A program made the position numbers and the translations under genes. Under the pieces are notes generated by a model. The model saw only the letters and a list, made by a program, of their open reading frames with translations, was not told where the DNA came from and did no database searches. A stretch of 64,000 bases of DNA from Thermoplasmata archaeon (GTDB taxonomy: Archaea > Thermoplasmatota > Thermoplasmata > Lutacidiplasmatales > UBA184): contig JAKIWE010000003.1 in NCBI GenBank assembly GCA_022750195.1, positions 62,001 to 126,000 on the forward strand, given 5' to 3'. Below are positions 23,832 to 31,862 of the stretch, one piece after another; position 1 is the stretch's first letter; each line of letters opens with the position of its first letter.

Positions 23832-24152
23832 TCAGCGGGAAGAGCGATCTTCGCCTTCGGGATACGCCGGATGGTGAGGCGGTTGCCCGTCAAGAGGGGA
23901 GATCCACGGCACCGGATCTCTCGACTGGTAGCTGTCCTCCACGGTGAAGACCCGGTAGGTGGCGCCGCTTCCCTTCAAGGCCGCGTGGATCGAACCCATG
24001 CGGCGGTCGAACTCCGCGGCGGTCTTCCAACGGAACATGACATCGTGCTCTCCCATGACCGAGGAAATGCCCTCGAGCGTCTGCAGCTTCGTAACGACCT
24101 CGGTCGAGGGGCGGCCTTCCGGTGAGAAGACGAGGTCGACGAACGTGATCAT
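23832..24152 (-). CDS. Stand-alone Lrp/AsnC ligand-binding (RAM) domain protein
   Basis: 106 residues. A single alpha-beta ferredoxin-like domain matching the Lrp/AsnC effector-binding half: FVDLVFSPEGRPSTEVVTKL, LEGISSVMGEHDVMFRWKTA, and FDRRMGSIHAALKGSGATYR. The DNA-binding half is absent, as in many archaeal stand-alone RAM proteins that modulate Lrp family members or bind amino acids. ATG 24152. The Ser/Arg tail after residue 85 is disordered. Confidence 0.75.
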   Translation of the reverse strand: MITFVDLVFSPEGRPSTEVVTKLQTLEGISSVMGEHDVMFRWKTAAEFDRRMGSIHAALKGSGATYRVFTVEDSYQSRDPVPWISPLDGQPPHHPAYPEGEDRSSR

Positions 24153-24335
24153 CGCGGGGTGAGAGCAGTGTCGGCCTACGAATAGATATCGTCAGAGGCG
24201 AGGCGCCCGTGCGGAATCAATTCACCCCAACGGACGTCGTCCTGAGCCGATCGACCCGCCGGAATCTACGCACGTCCGAGGAGTTCGCCTCGGGTCCGCC
24301 CCCCCCCAAGACCCGGTCGGGGCCAAACCCCGCCG

Positions 24336-24418
24336 CTATCCGATCCGGTCGCGCCGTCGGCCGAGGTTAAAGAGAGCTGCGACCGCAACGAGAGCCGGGA
24401 CGCCGGTAGCGAGCAGAA
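24336..24418 (-). pseudogene. Out-of-frame C-terminal membrane anchor of the glycoside-hydrolase-like gene
   Basis: In the frame one base back from the 24419-26221 gene, the minus strand reads on through its stop as GELILLATGVPALVAVAALF then NLGRRRDRIG and a stop at 24336-24338: a textbook helix plus basic stop-transfer. The same frame also turns the last residues of the gene into a Ser/Gly-rich linker (PPGAGSTSGSSSRPP). The frames would join at the run of six G at 24480-24485. Confidence 0.6.
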
Positions 24419-26221
24419 TCAGCTCTCCGGGGTTGAAAAGCGGAGGCCGGGAGGAGGACCCCGACGTGGACCCGGCCCCGGGGGGATGGCCACCGTCCGA
24501 AAGGTGACCGAGTTCGACCAGGCGGAGGCGCCGGACGAGTTGGAAGCGCTAACGGCTGCACAGTACGCGGTCGAGGGCGACAGCCCGGCGATGAGGTAGG
24601 AGGTCGAGACCGGGAGCGCGACCCGGACGTTCCAGCTCCCGCAGGCGGTCCCCGAAGCGAGGTAGAAGGTGTTCGAGGTCAGCGATCCGGGCGGGTTGGC
24701 CCACGCGACGGCAGTTCCCGTACTCCCCACGCCGGTCAGCCGGAGATCGGTCGGCGCGGCGGGGGCGTAGGGGCGAGGGGCGCTCGCGGAGGTGTTCGAG
24801 AGCTTCACCAACATGATCTGCATGGGTCCCAGCGAGATTACCGGGCTGCTCGTGAGATTCTGATCGAAGGTCGTGGCGACGACGAACTGTTCGGGGCGTA
24901 GCGAGCTTACCGTCACGACAGGCGACAGCCCGCTGAACCCCTGGCCGAGTTCGAATCCGTAGGTGTTCGTGAGATTCGCATTCACGAGGAAGGCCCACCT
25001 CGTCGAGCCGCTCACGTCCTCCGCGGCGTAGACGTGGGGTGCGCCGGAGACGGAGGCGTTGAAGAGGGTCCCCGGAGGCAGCTGGTTCGCGATCGAGGAG
25101 AAGAAGTAGAAGGCCGGGTTCGCGACGCGGTGGATCCCGCCGCAGAGGGCGTCGAGCTCGAAAACGCCGTTGTCGCACTTGTGCTCCACAGGGGCGGCCA
25201 GCGTCCAGGGCACGAACCTCGACACGTTCGCCTGCCAGGCCTGGATCACCGAGGCCGCGTAGAAGACCGCCTCGTCGTACCCGGCTCGATACGGGGCGTA
25301 CAGGTCGTACGGCGGTGAGTCCGGGCCGCCGTTCACCTCCCCCACGAAGAGTTGGAACCCGCAGCTCCCGCACGCAGCCTTGATCGTGGCCCAGGCGAGG
25401 TTCGCGCCCTGGACCACCGAGTCGTCGTACCACGGTGCGTACAGCGAGTTGAGGAAATCCTGCTCGAGGCTGCCGGAGGTACCCGCGTTCGGATAGGTGT
25501 GGATGGAGATGGCCGAGATGTTCGCTCCGTCGACCTTCGAGACGTTGAAGATGTACGGGGTGCCCTGGCCGTTCGGCACCTGGGTCTCGAGCCCCACGAA
25601 CTTGGCGGCGGGGTCGAAGGATCGAACTCCGGAGATGAACGACTGCAGGTTCCGAGCGTAGGCCAACGCCGAGACGCCCTTGGTCGCGGGTTCGTTCCCG
25701 TACGCCCAGAACGTCGCGTGGACCCCGTAGGTGCTCTCGAGCGCTCGGACCTCGGCGACGTCCTGTCCGGGGGAGTCGGTCAGGTTCCAATCGATCGTCA
25801 CCTCCGACTGCGAGCCGGACCATCGGTCGAAGCGGTCCGCGCTCTGAAGCGAGGCGTTGCTCCACTGGAGCACGTCCCGAACGAACCGGATCGGAGTGGC
25901 GTTCAGGTACTCCGAGAGGGTCGCGTTCTCGAAGTTTGTTTGAGGCTCGTTAATGTCGTAGTTGATCCCCCAGAACGTCGGGGCGAGGGAACCCATCGCC
26001 CCGAAGGCGTTGAGCACGGCCACGGGGGCCGGCGAAGTGTTATCGACCGGCGCGCCGCGCGCGACCTGGCTCGGTTCGACGCTCGAGCGCGTTGACCCGA
26101 CCAGCACCAGCAGCAGGAGTGACACCGCCAGGAGTGGCGCCAGCCCGGTGAGTTTGACGCCCGCCCCGAGAGGGAACCGCCAACGTTCGCGTAGGTGATC
26201 TCGATGATGCGGCCGAGCCAA
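24419..26221 (-). CDS. Secreted glycoside-hydrolase-like protein (clan GH-A type) with FN3 domain
   Basis: 600 residues from TTG 26221. Signal helix at ~26-42 (GLAPLLAVSLLLLVLVG). A TIM-barrel-like catalytic domain follows: FWGINYDI near 83, ATFWAYGNEPATKG with acid/base candidate Glu177, ISAISIHTYPNAG near 238 and FVGEVNGGPDSPPYD with nucleophile candidate Glu295. This pattern is as in GH39/GH79-like enzymes. A beta-sandwich follows, then a fibronectin type III module (APTDLRLTGVGSTGTAVAWA to SAWSNSVTFRT). The stop at 24419 cuts the protein before a membrane anchor that exists in the next frame, so either a real frameshift or an assembly error. The substrate is unknown. Confidence 0.68.
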   Translation of the reverse strand: MARPHHRDHLRERWRFPLGAGVKLTGLAPLLAVSLLLLVLVGSTRSSVEPSQVARGAPVDNTSPAPVAVLNAFGAMGSLAPTFWGINYDINEPQTNFENATLSEYLNATPIRFVRDVLQWSNASLQSADRFDRWSGSQSEVTIDWNLTDSPGQDVAEVRALESTYGVHATFWAYGNEPATKGVSALAYARNLQSFISGVRSFDPAAKFVGLETQVPNGQGTPYIFNVSKVDGANISAISIHTYPNAGTSGSLEQDFLNSLYAPWYDDSVVQGANLAWATIKAACGSCGFQLFVGEVNGGPDSPPYDLYAPYRAGYDEAVFYAASVIQAWQANVSRFVPWTLAAPVEHKCDNGVFELDALCGGIHRVANPAFYFFSSIANQLPPGTLFNASVSGAPHVYAAEDVSGSTRWAFLVNANLTNTYGFELGQGFSGLSPVVTVSSLRPEQFVVATTFDQNLTSSPVISLGPMQIMLVKLSNTSASAPRPYAPAAPTDLRLTGVGSTGTAVAWANPPGSLTSNTFYLASGTACGSWNVRVALPVSTSYLIAGLSPSTAYCAAVSASNSSGASAWSNSVTFRTVAIPPGPGPRRGPPPGLRFSTPES

Positions 26222-26895
26222 TAGATTTCCCCGAATGCAATGCCATCGCCCTCGAAGGTCGGGTCGAAGATCGGCTTCTTCGAGGCGAACGGTGTCAGGG
26301 CGAGCAGAAGGACACTGACCATAAACCTGACTTCGGGAAGGACCTTACTTTCGCCTCCGGAGCGTTGCGGGTGGCACGGCCCGGCGACCATGCGCGTGAG
26401 ACGGGGTGGGCGGGCGACCGAGGGCACCAGTCGACGGTAGGCGAGCCGACCGGTATTCGTCGTCGAAAGCCCCGTGGGAAGCCGGGTCGCCCCCCGCCTA
26501 GCGCTCCCTTGGCTCTTCGGGAGGCGGCACTCGTTCGGTCTACCTTGAAGAACCTCCAGGAGCGCGGACTTACCGCCGGCGCGCTCGGGTGCTCGGTTCT
26601 CGACCCCGGGAACCCTCCGTAGACTCCCCGTTCCCCCCGAGCGCCGCCTCGAGGTGGTTACCGAGGGGGTGTGTTTGGGAAGGTAGGAGTCGACCTCCCA
26701 ACCTCAGCCGAACCCGTTCAGCGACCTCCGCGCCGAGCGGGAACTTCGTACAGTGTCGTCCTTGCGTTCAGGCGCGATAGACCGCGGCGGAGGAATCCTA
26801 CGGGCGAAACTCGCGACGCCCGTCGGCTCAAGGGCAGCGCGAGCACGGGGACCCGGCTCTCGAGTAGCGAAACCACGCGCATGCACCCACCATCG
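26222..26895. other. Long non-coding interval between the glycoside-hydrolase-like gene and the LMW phosphatase gene
   Basis: About 670 bases without a supportable gene. Short frames on both strands have no family signature. Base composition starts to drop here relative to the flanks. I looked for RNase P RNA, SRP RNA, tRNA and repeats and recognised none. It could hold an unrecognised RNA or gene remnants. Confidence 0.45.
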
Positions 26896-27315
26896 TCAAT
26901 GGTCCCCCGCGGTGTGGTCATCGCTGACACGAAGCCGCTCGCCCAACTCGGCGACCCGGCGTCGAATCAGGTCCCGAATTGCCCTGCGCTCCTCGTCGGT
27001 CTTGCCGAATCCGCCTGGGATCGGCCAGTCTTCCACTCGGGAAGGAGGGCCACCCGGAAGCCTGTCCGAACACCCGAACGTGACGACAAGATCGCAGGCC
27101 CGGATCATTTCGGACCTCACCGACCGGGGTGTGCGAGCGACCGGCTGAAAGCCCACCGCTCGAAGAAGCTCGACCGCCGCGGGACTGATGGAGCCACCTG
27201 CTAGAATGCCCGCGCTGGAAGAGATCCAGCCAGGGATCCGTTCGGCCTCGAAGAACGTCTCCGCGATCACGCTACGGAACGTGTTGCCCTCACAGACAAA
27301 CAAGAGACGATGCAT
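26896..27315 (-). CDS. Low-molecular-weight protein tyrosine phosphatase / arsenate reductase-like
   Basis: 139 residues from ATG 27315 (MHRLLFVCEG). P-loop CEGNTFRS fits C-X5-R-S; DLVVTFGCSDR and DWPIPGGFGKTDEERRAIRD supply the later strand and the acid loop. In ArsC relatives extra cysteines relay electrons; only one further Cys (VTFGC) is seen, so either tyrosine phosphatase or arsenate reductase is possible. Base composition is lower in GC (about 57 % in two counted lines) than nearby genes, suggesting transfer. No arsenic genes adjoin it. Confidence 0.75.
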   Translation of the reverse strand: MHRLLFVCEGNTFRSVIAETFFEAERIPGWISSSAGILAGGSISPAAVELLRAVGFQPVARTPRSVRSEMIRACDLVVTFGCSDRLPGGPPSRVEDWPIPGGFGKTDEERRAIRDLIRRRVAELGERLRVSDDHTAGDH

Positions 27316-27498
27316 CGCAGGAATCGACCCCAAGAGGTGGCATCCACGGGCAGCCAATACGGGAGAGGTGGGAACACGGGAAGTCGCTCCTGGAGGAGCA
27401 AATCGGCTGGCTCGGGCGAGTGGATGCAGGGCTGCCGCGATTGGACGCAGTTCGCAAGGTCCGTTTCCAGAGTTTTCACCTATGAGGCGAAAGGGCCC

Positions 27499-28044
27499 TC
27501 AAAAGGTTCCAACGTCCACGGTGGGGTAGTAGTCCCCGTTGGAGGCCGGCGAGTGGAGGGTTACCGAGACGCTGGCGTTTCCGCCGGCCATGATCACGAG
27601 CGGCACCGTAGGGGAAAGATGGGCCAGCAGAAACGGTGGCAGTACCACTACGCTCTGGATTGTGTGCGAGTTCTGGGTGTCCGTACTGTGCAGAAACAGG
27701 GTCAAAGTCAGGGCGGAGCCCGGGGCTACGATCGTGCTCTCGCAATACTCCGGCATTGGTCCATACGATCCGGAAAGGTACCCCGTCGAGTTTCCAGTAT
27801 ACTCGAACTCATGGATCCCTACTTGCCCACCGCAGGAATCGACTCTGATGCTCTCCTGATCGGCCAAGGAATGTGCCAGCGCAAGGGCCAGGAGCGCCGA
27901 GGCAACCATCACCGTAACGACAACCGGGACGACCCGCGGCTCCGAAAGCCCGCGACGCCACTGACGACGCCTTGCGGCCCGAACGTGCGGCCCGCGGGTG
28001 CACCCCGACTGGGTAGCCGGGCCGGCGACCCAACCATCCGGCAC
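27499..28044 (-). CDS. Membrane-anchored extracytoplasmic protein, pilin-like N-terminus
   Basis: 181 residues from GTG 28044. A basic N-terminus runs into RRGLSEPRVVPVVVTVMVAS and a hydrophobic stretch to about residue 60: this looks like an archaeal class III signal (cleavage after RRG), though it sits about 30 residues in. The rest is a beta-rich exposed domain with a likely disulphide (DSCGGQ and PEYCES) and sequons NSTGY and GNASVS. Function unknown. Low GC, 36 bases from the 3' end of tRNA-Trp. Confidence 0.5.
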   Translation of the reverse strand: MPDGWVAGPATQSGCTRGPHVRAARRRQWRRGLSEPRVVPVVVTVMVASALLALALAHSLADQESIRVDSCGGQVGIHEFEYTGNSTGYLSGSYGPMPEYCESTIVAPGSALTLTLFLHSTDTQNSHTIQSVVVLPPFLLAHLSPTVPLVIMAGGNASVSVTLHSPASNGDYYPTVDVGTF

Positions 28045-28079
28045 GGGGGCGGGAAAGGGTTCAGCCTGATTAACCGATA

Positions 28080-28243
28080 TGGGAGCACGGGGATTTGAAC
28101 CCCGATATGCGGGTCTCTCCGCGCGCTCCAGTCACTCGTCATCGGACCGCCAGAGGCGGTCCTCCGCAGACCCAAATCCACAGGATCGCCGGTAGGCAAT
28201 CCTGACTGGAGCCCGCTGGTCTACCAGATTAGCCTATGCTCCC
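28080..28243 (-). tRNA. tRNA-Trp (CCA) with a 91-nt intron at position 37/38
   Basis: Exon 1 is 28243-28206, exon 2 28114-28080, intron 28205-28115. Acceptor GGGAGCA/TGCTCCC (7 perfect pairs), anticodon stem GCGGG/CCCGC, anticodon CCA (28209-28207), T arm CGGGG-TTCAAAT-CCCCG, discriminator A; CCA end not encoded. Splice sites fit the archaeal endonuclease: bulge AG^T, 4-bp helix CTCC/GGAG, bulge AG^A. The intron forms a 10-bp hairpin right after the 5' splice site and GGACCGCC/GGCGGTCC further on, and contains TGACTGGAGC, complementary to exon/intron bases GCTCCAGTCA around C34. A GATGA (degenerate box C) precedes this, as in euryarchaeal tRNA-Trp introns that guide 2'-O-methylation. Confidence 0.93.
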
Positions 28244-28337
28244 CCGAGGCCCCGGGAGTCGACCCGAACTTATCCTTTGTTCCTTGGCGTCCGATTCGGC
28301 ACGCGGGTCCTGCAGGCCGGGCGTTCGGCACGAAATG

Positions 28338-28344
28338 TTTAATT
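28338..28344 (+). promoter_or_regulatory. TATA box of the cobalamin/iron-complex importer operon
   Basis: TTTAATT with 24 nt to ATG 28369, giving a leaderless transcript for the binding-protein gene. Confidence 0.6.
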
Positions 28345-28368
28345 GAAAGCTCGTTTGCCTGGAATCCA

Positions 28369-29412
28369 ATGTCGTTGAATACCACCTCGAACTCGCCCCC
28401 TCGATCGGGCCGCCAAGTCTCGCTCGCGTTGGTCGCGGTCCTCGTCCTCGTGGTAGCCGGCGCTGCGATCGGCGCCACCGCGGCCTACTTCGAGCTCAAG
28501 CCGACGCCCGGGACCTCCTCCCCCAACCACGTCACGGTAACGGACGACCTCGGCCGGACCGTCATGGCCCCGTGGAATCCGACGCGGGTGGTCGCGCTAT
28601 CGCCGAGCATCGTGGACTCCATGGTCCGTCTGGGTCTGAGGGACCACCTAGTCGGCGTCGATTGCTCCAGCCCCGCGTTCGGCGGCCTGTCGGCCGACTA
28701 CGACGCGAGCCAGACGGCCGCGTGGCACCTTTCCTCGGCGATGTGCGTCCAGACCGCACCGCTCGACAGCGAAGCGATGGTGAATCTGTCGCCGGAACTC
28801 GTTCTCGCCTCCACGATCGTCTCGATCAGCGCTGTCCAGGAGATCACCTCGACGCTCCACATCCCGGTCCTGATGCTGCAGCCGGTCTCGGTGACGTCGA
28901 TCGTGACGGACGTGCAACTGCTCATGTCGTTGTTTCCGACCGGGACCGCAGGGCCGAGCCTGGTCACGGCCATGGAACGTGAACTCGGCAACGTCTCCAC
29001 GCTCGACGCGAACCTTTCGGCCAACGACGCTCTGTTGCCGAGCGTCCTGCTCACGTACGCCGTGAATCCTTCCGGGAGCACCGCCCCGGGGTACTGGACC
29101 TTCGGACCTAGTACCTTCGGACAATCGTTGGTCGAGCTCGCGGGCGGTTCGAGCATCTCGGCCAACGTCACCATCCCGTGGCCCGAGCTTTCCGGCGAGC
29201 AGGTGTTGCTGGCCAATCCCTCCCTGATCGTGTACGGCACCGGCTTCGGATTGGACCTCGCTCAGTACGCGCAGGGTCCGGATTGGTCGAGCCTGGTCGC
29301 GGTCCAATCCTCCCACGACTACGCCATCGATTCGACGCTGATCACCGAACCGGGGCCGACCACGGTGCTCGTAGGGCTGCCCGCGCTCATCGGGATCCTC
29401 CACCCCAGCTAA
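28369..29412 (+). CDS. Periplasmic-type binding protein for cobalamin or iron complexes (BtuF/FecB-like)
   Basis: 347 residues. Signal/anchor helix LALVAVLVLVVAGAAIGATA (19-38), Thr/Pro linker, then the class III binding-protein fold: VTVTDDLGRTVMAPWNPTRV, VALSPSIVDSMVRLGLRDHL, VGVD, LSPELVLAS, and the C-lobe FGQSLVELAGGSSISANVTI. This is the extracellular receptor of the ABC importer encoded by the next two genes. Cobalamin is the likelier ligand because of the ATPase type, but ferric siderophores are possible. It starts the operon; gap to the permease gene is 19 bases. Confidence 0.88.
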   Translation: MSLNTTSNSPPRSGRQVSLALVAVLVLVVAGAAIGATAAYFELKPTPGTSSPNHVTVTDDLGRTVMAPWNPTRVVALSPSIVDSMVRLGLRDHLVGVDCSSPAFGGLSADYDASQTAAWHLSSAMCVQTAPLDSEAMVNLSPELVLASTIVSISAVQEITSTLHIPVLMLQPVSVTSIVTDVQLLMSLFPTGTAGPSLVTAMERELGNVSTLDANLSANDALLPSVLLTYAVNPSGSTAPGYWTFGPSTFGQSLVELAGGSSISANVTIPWPELSGEQVLLANPSLIVYGTGFGLDLAQYAQGPDWSSLVAVQSSHDYAIDSTLITEPGPTTVLVGLPALIGILHPS

Positions 29413-29431
29413 ACTCGCTCCGGATGCGCTG

Positions 29432-30526
29432 GTGCCCCCGAACACGGCCGTCGCCGACCGCGTCGGCCGCTCCCGGTTCGGTGGCGCTCGCGTCGCTGCG
29501 CTGATCGCCGCGCTCGCCGGGCTTGCACTCCTTTCGTGCTTCGTCGGCACGATCTCGATACCTCCGTCGGTCGTCGCGACCATCCTCCTCCACCAATCTT
29601 CGAACGGCGCACTCCTCTCCTCGAACTGTCCGGCCTCCGTCTCCGCGTTCCGGTGCGACGCATTCACCTCCATCGTCTGGGATCTGCGAGTCCCGGCCGT
29701 ACTGCTGGCCCTCACGGCCGGCGCGGCGCTTGGGCTAGCGGGCGGCACGCTTCAGGGGGTCTTTCGCAACCCGCTCGCCGACCCGTACCTCTTCGGACTC
29801 TCCTCCGGCGCCGCCGTGGGCGCCGCTGCCCTCTTCGTCTTCAACGTAGGCGTCCGGGAGTCGAACCTCACCCTGCCGCTGTTCGCGTTCCTGGGGGCCG
29901 TGCTCACGGGAGCCGCGATCCTCGCGATCGCGGGGGGCCGCTTCGGCTCGATCGAGACCCTGCTGCTGAGCGGGGTTGCCCTCAGCTACCTGCTCTCGGG
30001 TATCTTGTCGCTGATGCTGCTCTACAACCCGTTCGGAAGCTTCCAAGTGAGCTTCTGGCTCCTCGGAGGGCTGACGGGAGCCACCTGGGACCGCGTCGGC
30101 GTGGCGTTCGGCGGGCTCTTGGTCGCGGGATCTTTCCTCGTGATCGCCGGGCGGGAGGTCAACGTCCTTCAGCTCGGGGACGAGGTGGCGAAGAGCCTCG
30201 GGGTCGAGGTCAGCCGCGTGCGTACCCGCCTCATCCTCCTCGCGTCGCTGGCGACCGGCTTCGCGGTCGCGTTCACGGGGGTGATCGGCTTCGTCGGGCT
30301 CGTTTCGCCCCACATCGTCCGACGCCTCTTCTCCGCGGACTACCGCGTGGTGCTCCCTGGGTCGGCGCTCGTAGGGGGTCTGTTCATGCTCGGCGCCTCG
30401 GACCTGGCACAGTCGATCCTCCCCCAGACGGTCCTGCCGGTCGGCGTGCTCACGGCCTTCGCGGGCGCCCCGTTCTTTCTGTTCCTTCTTCAGCGGCGCC
30501 GCCGCCGGGCCCCGAGGGGAGACTAG
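29432..30526 (+). CDS. FecCD/BtuC-type ABC importer permease
   Basis: 364 residues from GTG 29432, 9-10 predicted helices. FecCD hallmarks: VPAVLLALTAGAALGLAGGT with LQGVFRNPLADPYLFGLSSG right after it (motif NPLA-P-LGxSxGA), and near the C-terminus VAFTGVIGFVGLVSPHIVRR and SALVGGLFMLGASDLAQSIL. The C-terminal FFLFLLQRRRRR is the usual end. Imports cobalamin or an iron complex with the flanking binding protein and ATPase. Confidence 0.92.
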   Translation: MPPNTAVADRVGRSRFGGARVAALIAALAGLALLSCFVGTISIPPSVVATILLHQSSNGALLSSNCPASVSAFRCDAFTSIVWDLRVPAVLLALTAGAALGLAGGTLQGVFRNPLADPYLFGLSSGAAVGAAALFVFNVGVRESNLTLPLFAFLGAVLTGAAILAIAGGRFGSIETLLLSGVALSYLLSGILSLMLLYNPFGSFQVSFWLLGGLTGATWDRVGVAFGGLLVAGSFLVIAGREVNVLQLGDEVAKSLGVEVSRVRTRLILLASLATGFAVAFTGVIGFVGLVSPHIVRRLFSADYRVVLPGSALVGGLFMLGASDLAQSILPQTVLPVGVLTAFAGAPFFLFLLQRRRRRAPRGD

Positions 30527-30530
30527 CCGC

Positions 30531-31862
30531 ATGGGGCTCGGCCTATCGATCGACCTGGTCGGTGTTTCCGTCCGCTACGCGGGGCGCCCGGCACTGCGCG
30601 AGGTGACCCTGAGCATCGAGCCCGGTGAACTGCTCGCCCTCACCGGGCCGAACGGCTCGGGCAAGACGACCCTCCTGAAATCGATCCTCGGCCTGGTCGC
30701 GGTCGATCGCGGCACCATCCGAGTAGGCAGGTCGGAGCTCGCCGCGCTCGCGCAGCGCGAGAAGGCTCGAGGGATCGCCTGGGTCCCGCAATCCGAGTCG
30801 CCCCTCGACAACGTTCCGCTCATCGAATACGTCCTCTACGGTCGCCACCCTTACATCGGCCTCTTCGAGCGCGAGAACGCGGAGGACGCCCGGCGGGTCA
30901 GCGACGCGCTCGCCGCCGTCGATCTGACCGGCCGGGAGGAGGTCGGCATCCTCGAGCTCAGCGGGGGCGAGCGGCAGCGGGCGTTGCTGGCCCGGGCGCT
31001 CGCGCAGGACACGCCGGTCCTCCTGCTCGACGAACCGACCTCCAGCCTGGACATCGGCCACCAGCTCGACCTCCTCGAGCGGATCCGGGCAAGGGCCCGC
31101 GGCGAAGGGCGGACGGTCGTCACCGCCATGCACGACCTCAACCTCGCGGCCCGGTACGCCGACCGCATCGCGGTCCTCGACCGGGGGCGCCTCGTTGCGC
31201 TCGGCCCCCCGGCGGAGGTGCTCTCCGCCACCCTCCTCCGAGAAGTCTGGGGCGTAACGGCGGACCTCCGACACGATGCCCGTACCGGTCTTCCGTTTCT
31301 GGTGCCGCGCTTGCCGCCCCCGGCCCCCACGGAAGAACGTCCGAGCAGCGGGCGCCGCCGCCCGGTCCACGTGATCGGTGGTGGCGGGGCGGCGGTGGCC
31401 ACGATGCAACGTCTCGTCGACGAAGGCTACCGCGTCACGGCCGGGGTGCTCAACCTGCTCGACTCGGACAGTGAGACCGCCCAGTTGTTGGGGATCCCGT
31501 TCGCTGCGGAGGTTCCGTTCGCCCCGCTCGGCGAGGAGGCGCGGGCGGAGAATCGTCGGCTGATGGGCGAGGCCGACGCGATCGTCCTGACACCGTTCGC
31601 AGTCGGGCCTTCCAACCTGGCCAACCTGGAAGATGTGGTCACGCAGGGCCCGACGGGGCCGCCGGTGTTCGTGTTCGTGGAGCCTCCCTGGAGCGCCCGC
31701 GACTTCTCCCACGGTCGGGCGGCTCCCCTCGCCGAGGTGTTGCTGGCACGGGGAGCGACCCCCGTGAAGGACGTCGGGTCGCTCCTTCGTGCGCTAGGCG
31801 GACTTCCGCGACGCGCGCCGACGACGCCGGTCCACGGCGGTCCCGCGACGGCCACCGGTTAG
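30531..31862 (+). CDS. Cobalamin/iron-complex ABC importer ATPase with extra C-terminal domain
   Basis: 443 residues. ATPase part (1-255): Walker A TGPNGSGKTTLLK, Q-loop WVPQSES, signature LSGGERQRALLARAL, Walker B VLLLDEPTSSLDI, H-loop TAMHDLN. After a Pro-rich linker a second domain (about 281-425) begins RRPVHVIGGGGAAVATMQRL and has VTAGVLNLLDSDSETAQLLG and ADAIVLTPFAVGPSNLANLE: a Rossmann-like fold also fused to BtuD-type ATPases of other archaea such as haloarchaea; its role is not known, a corrinoid or nucleotide sensor is a guess. It starts 4 bases after the permease and overlaps the convergent regulator gene by 69 bases. Confidence 0.88.
   Translation: MGLGLSIDLVGVSVRYAGRPALREVTLSIEPGELLALTGPNGSGKTTLLKSILGLVAVDRGTIRVGRSELAALAQREKARGIAWVPQSESPLDNVPLIEYVLYGRHPYIGLFERENAEDARRVSDALAAVDLTGREEVGILELSGGERQRALLARALAQDTPVLLLDEPTSSLDIGHQLDLLERIRARARGEGRTVVTAMHDLNLAARYADRIAVLDRGRLVALGPPAEVLSATLLREVWGVTADLRHDARTGLPFLVPRLPPPAPTEERPSSGRRRPVHVIGGGGAAVATMQRLVDEGYRVTAGVLNLLDSDSETAQLLGIPFAAEVPFAPLGEEARAENRRLMGEADAIVLTPFAVGPSNLANLEDVVTQGPTGPPVFVFVEPPWSARDFSHGRAAPLAEVLLARGATPVKDVGSLLRALGGLPRRAPTTPVHGGPATATG

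Noticed and set aside
26222-26895. Possible large structural RNA (RNase P or SRP)
   Set aside because: None of the conserved core sequences of either RNA could be found on either strand.
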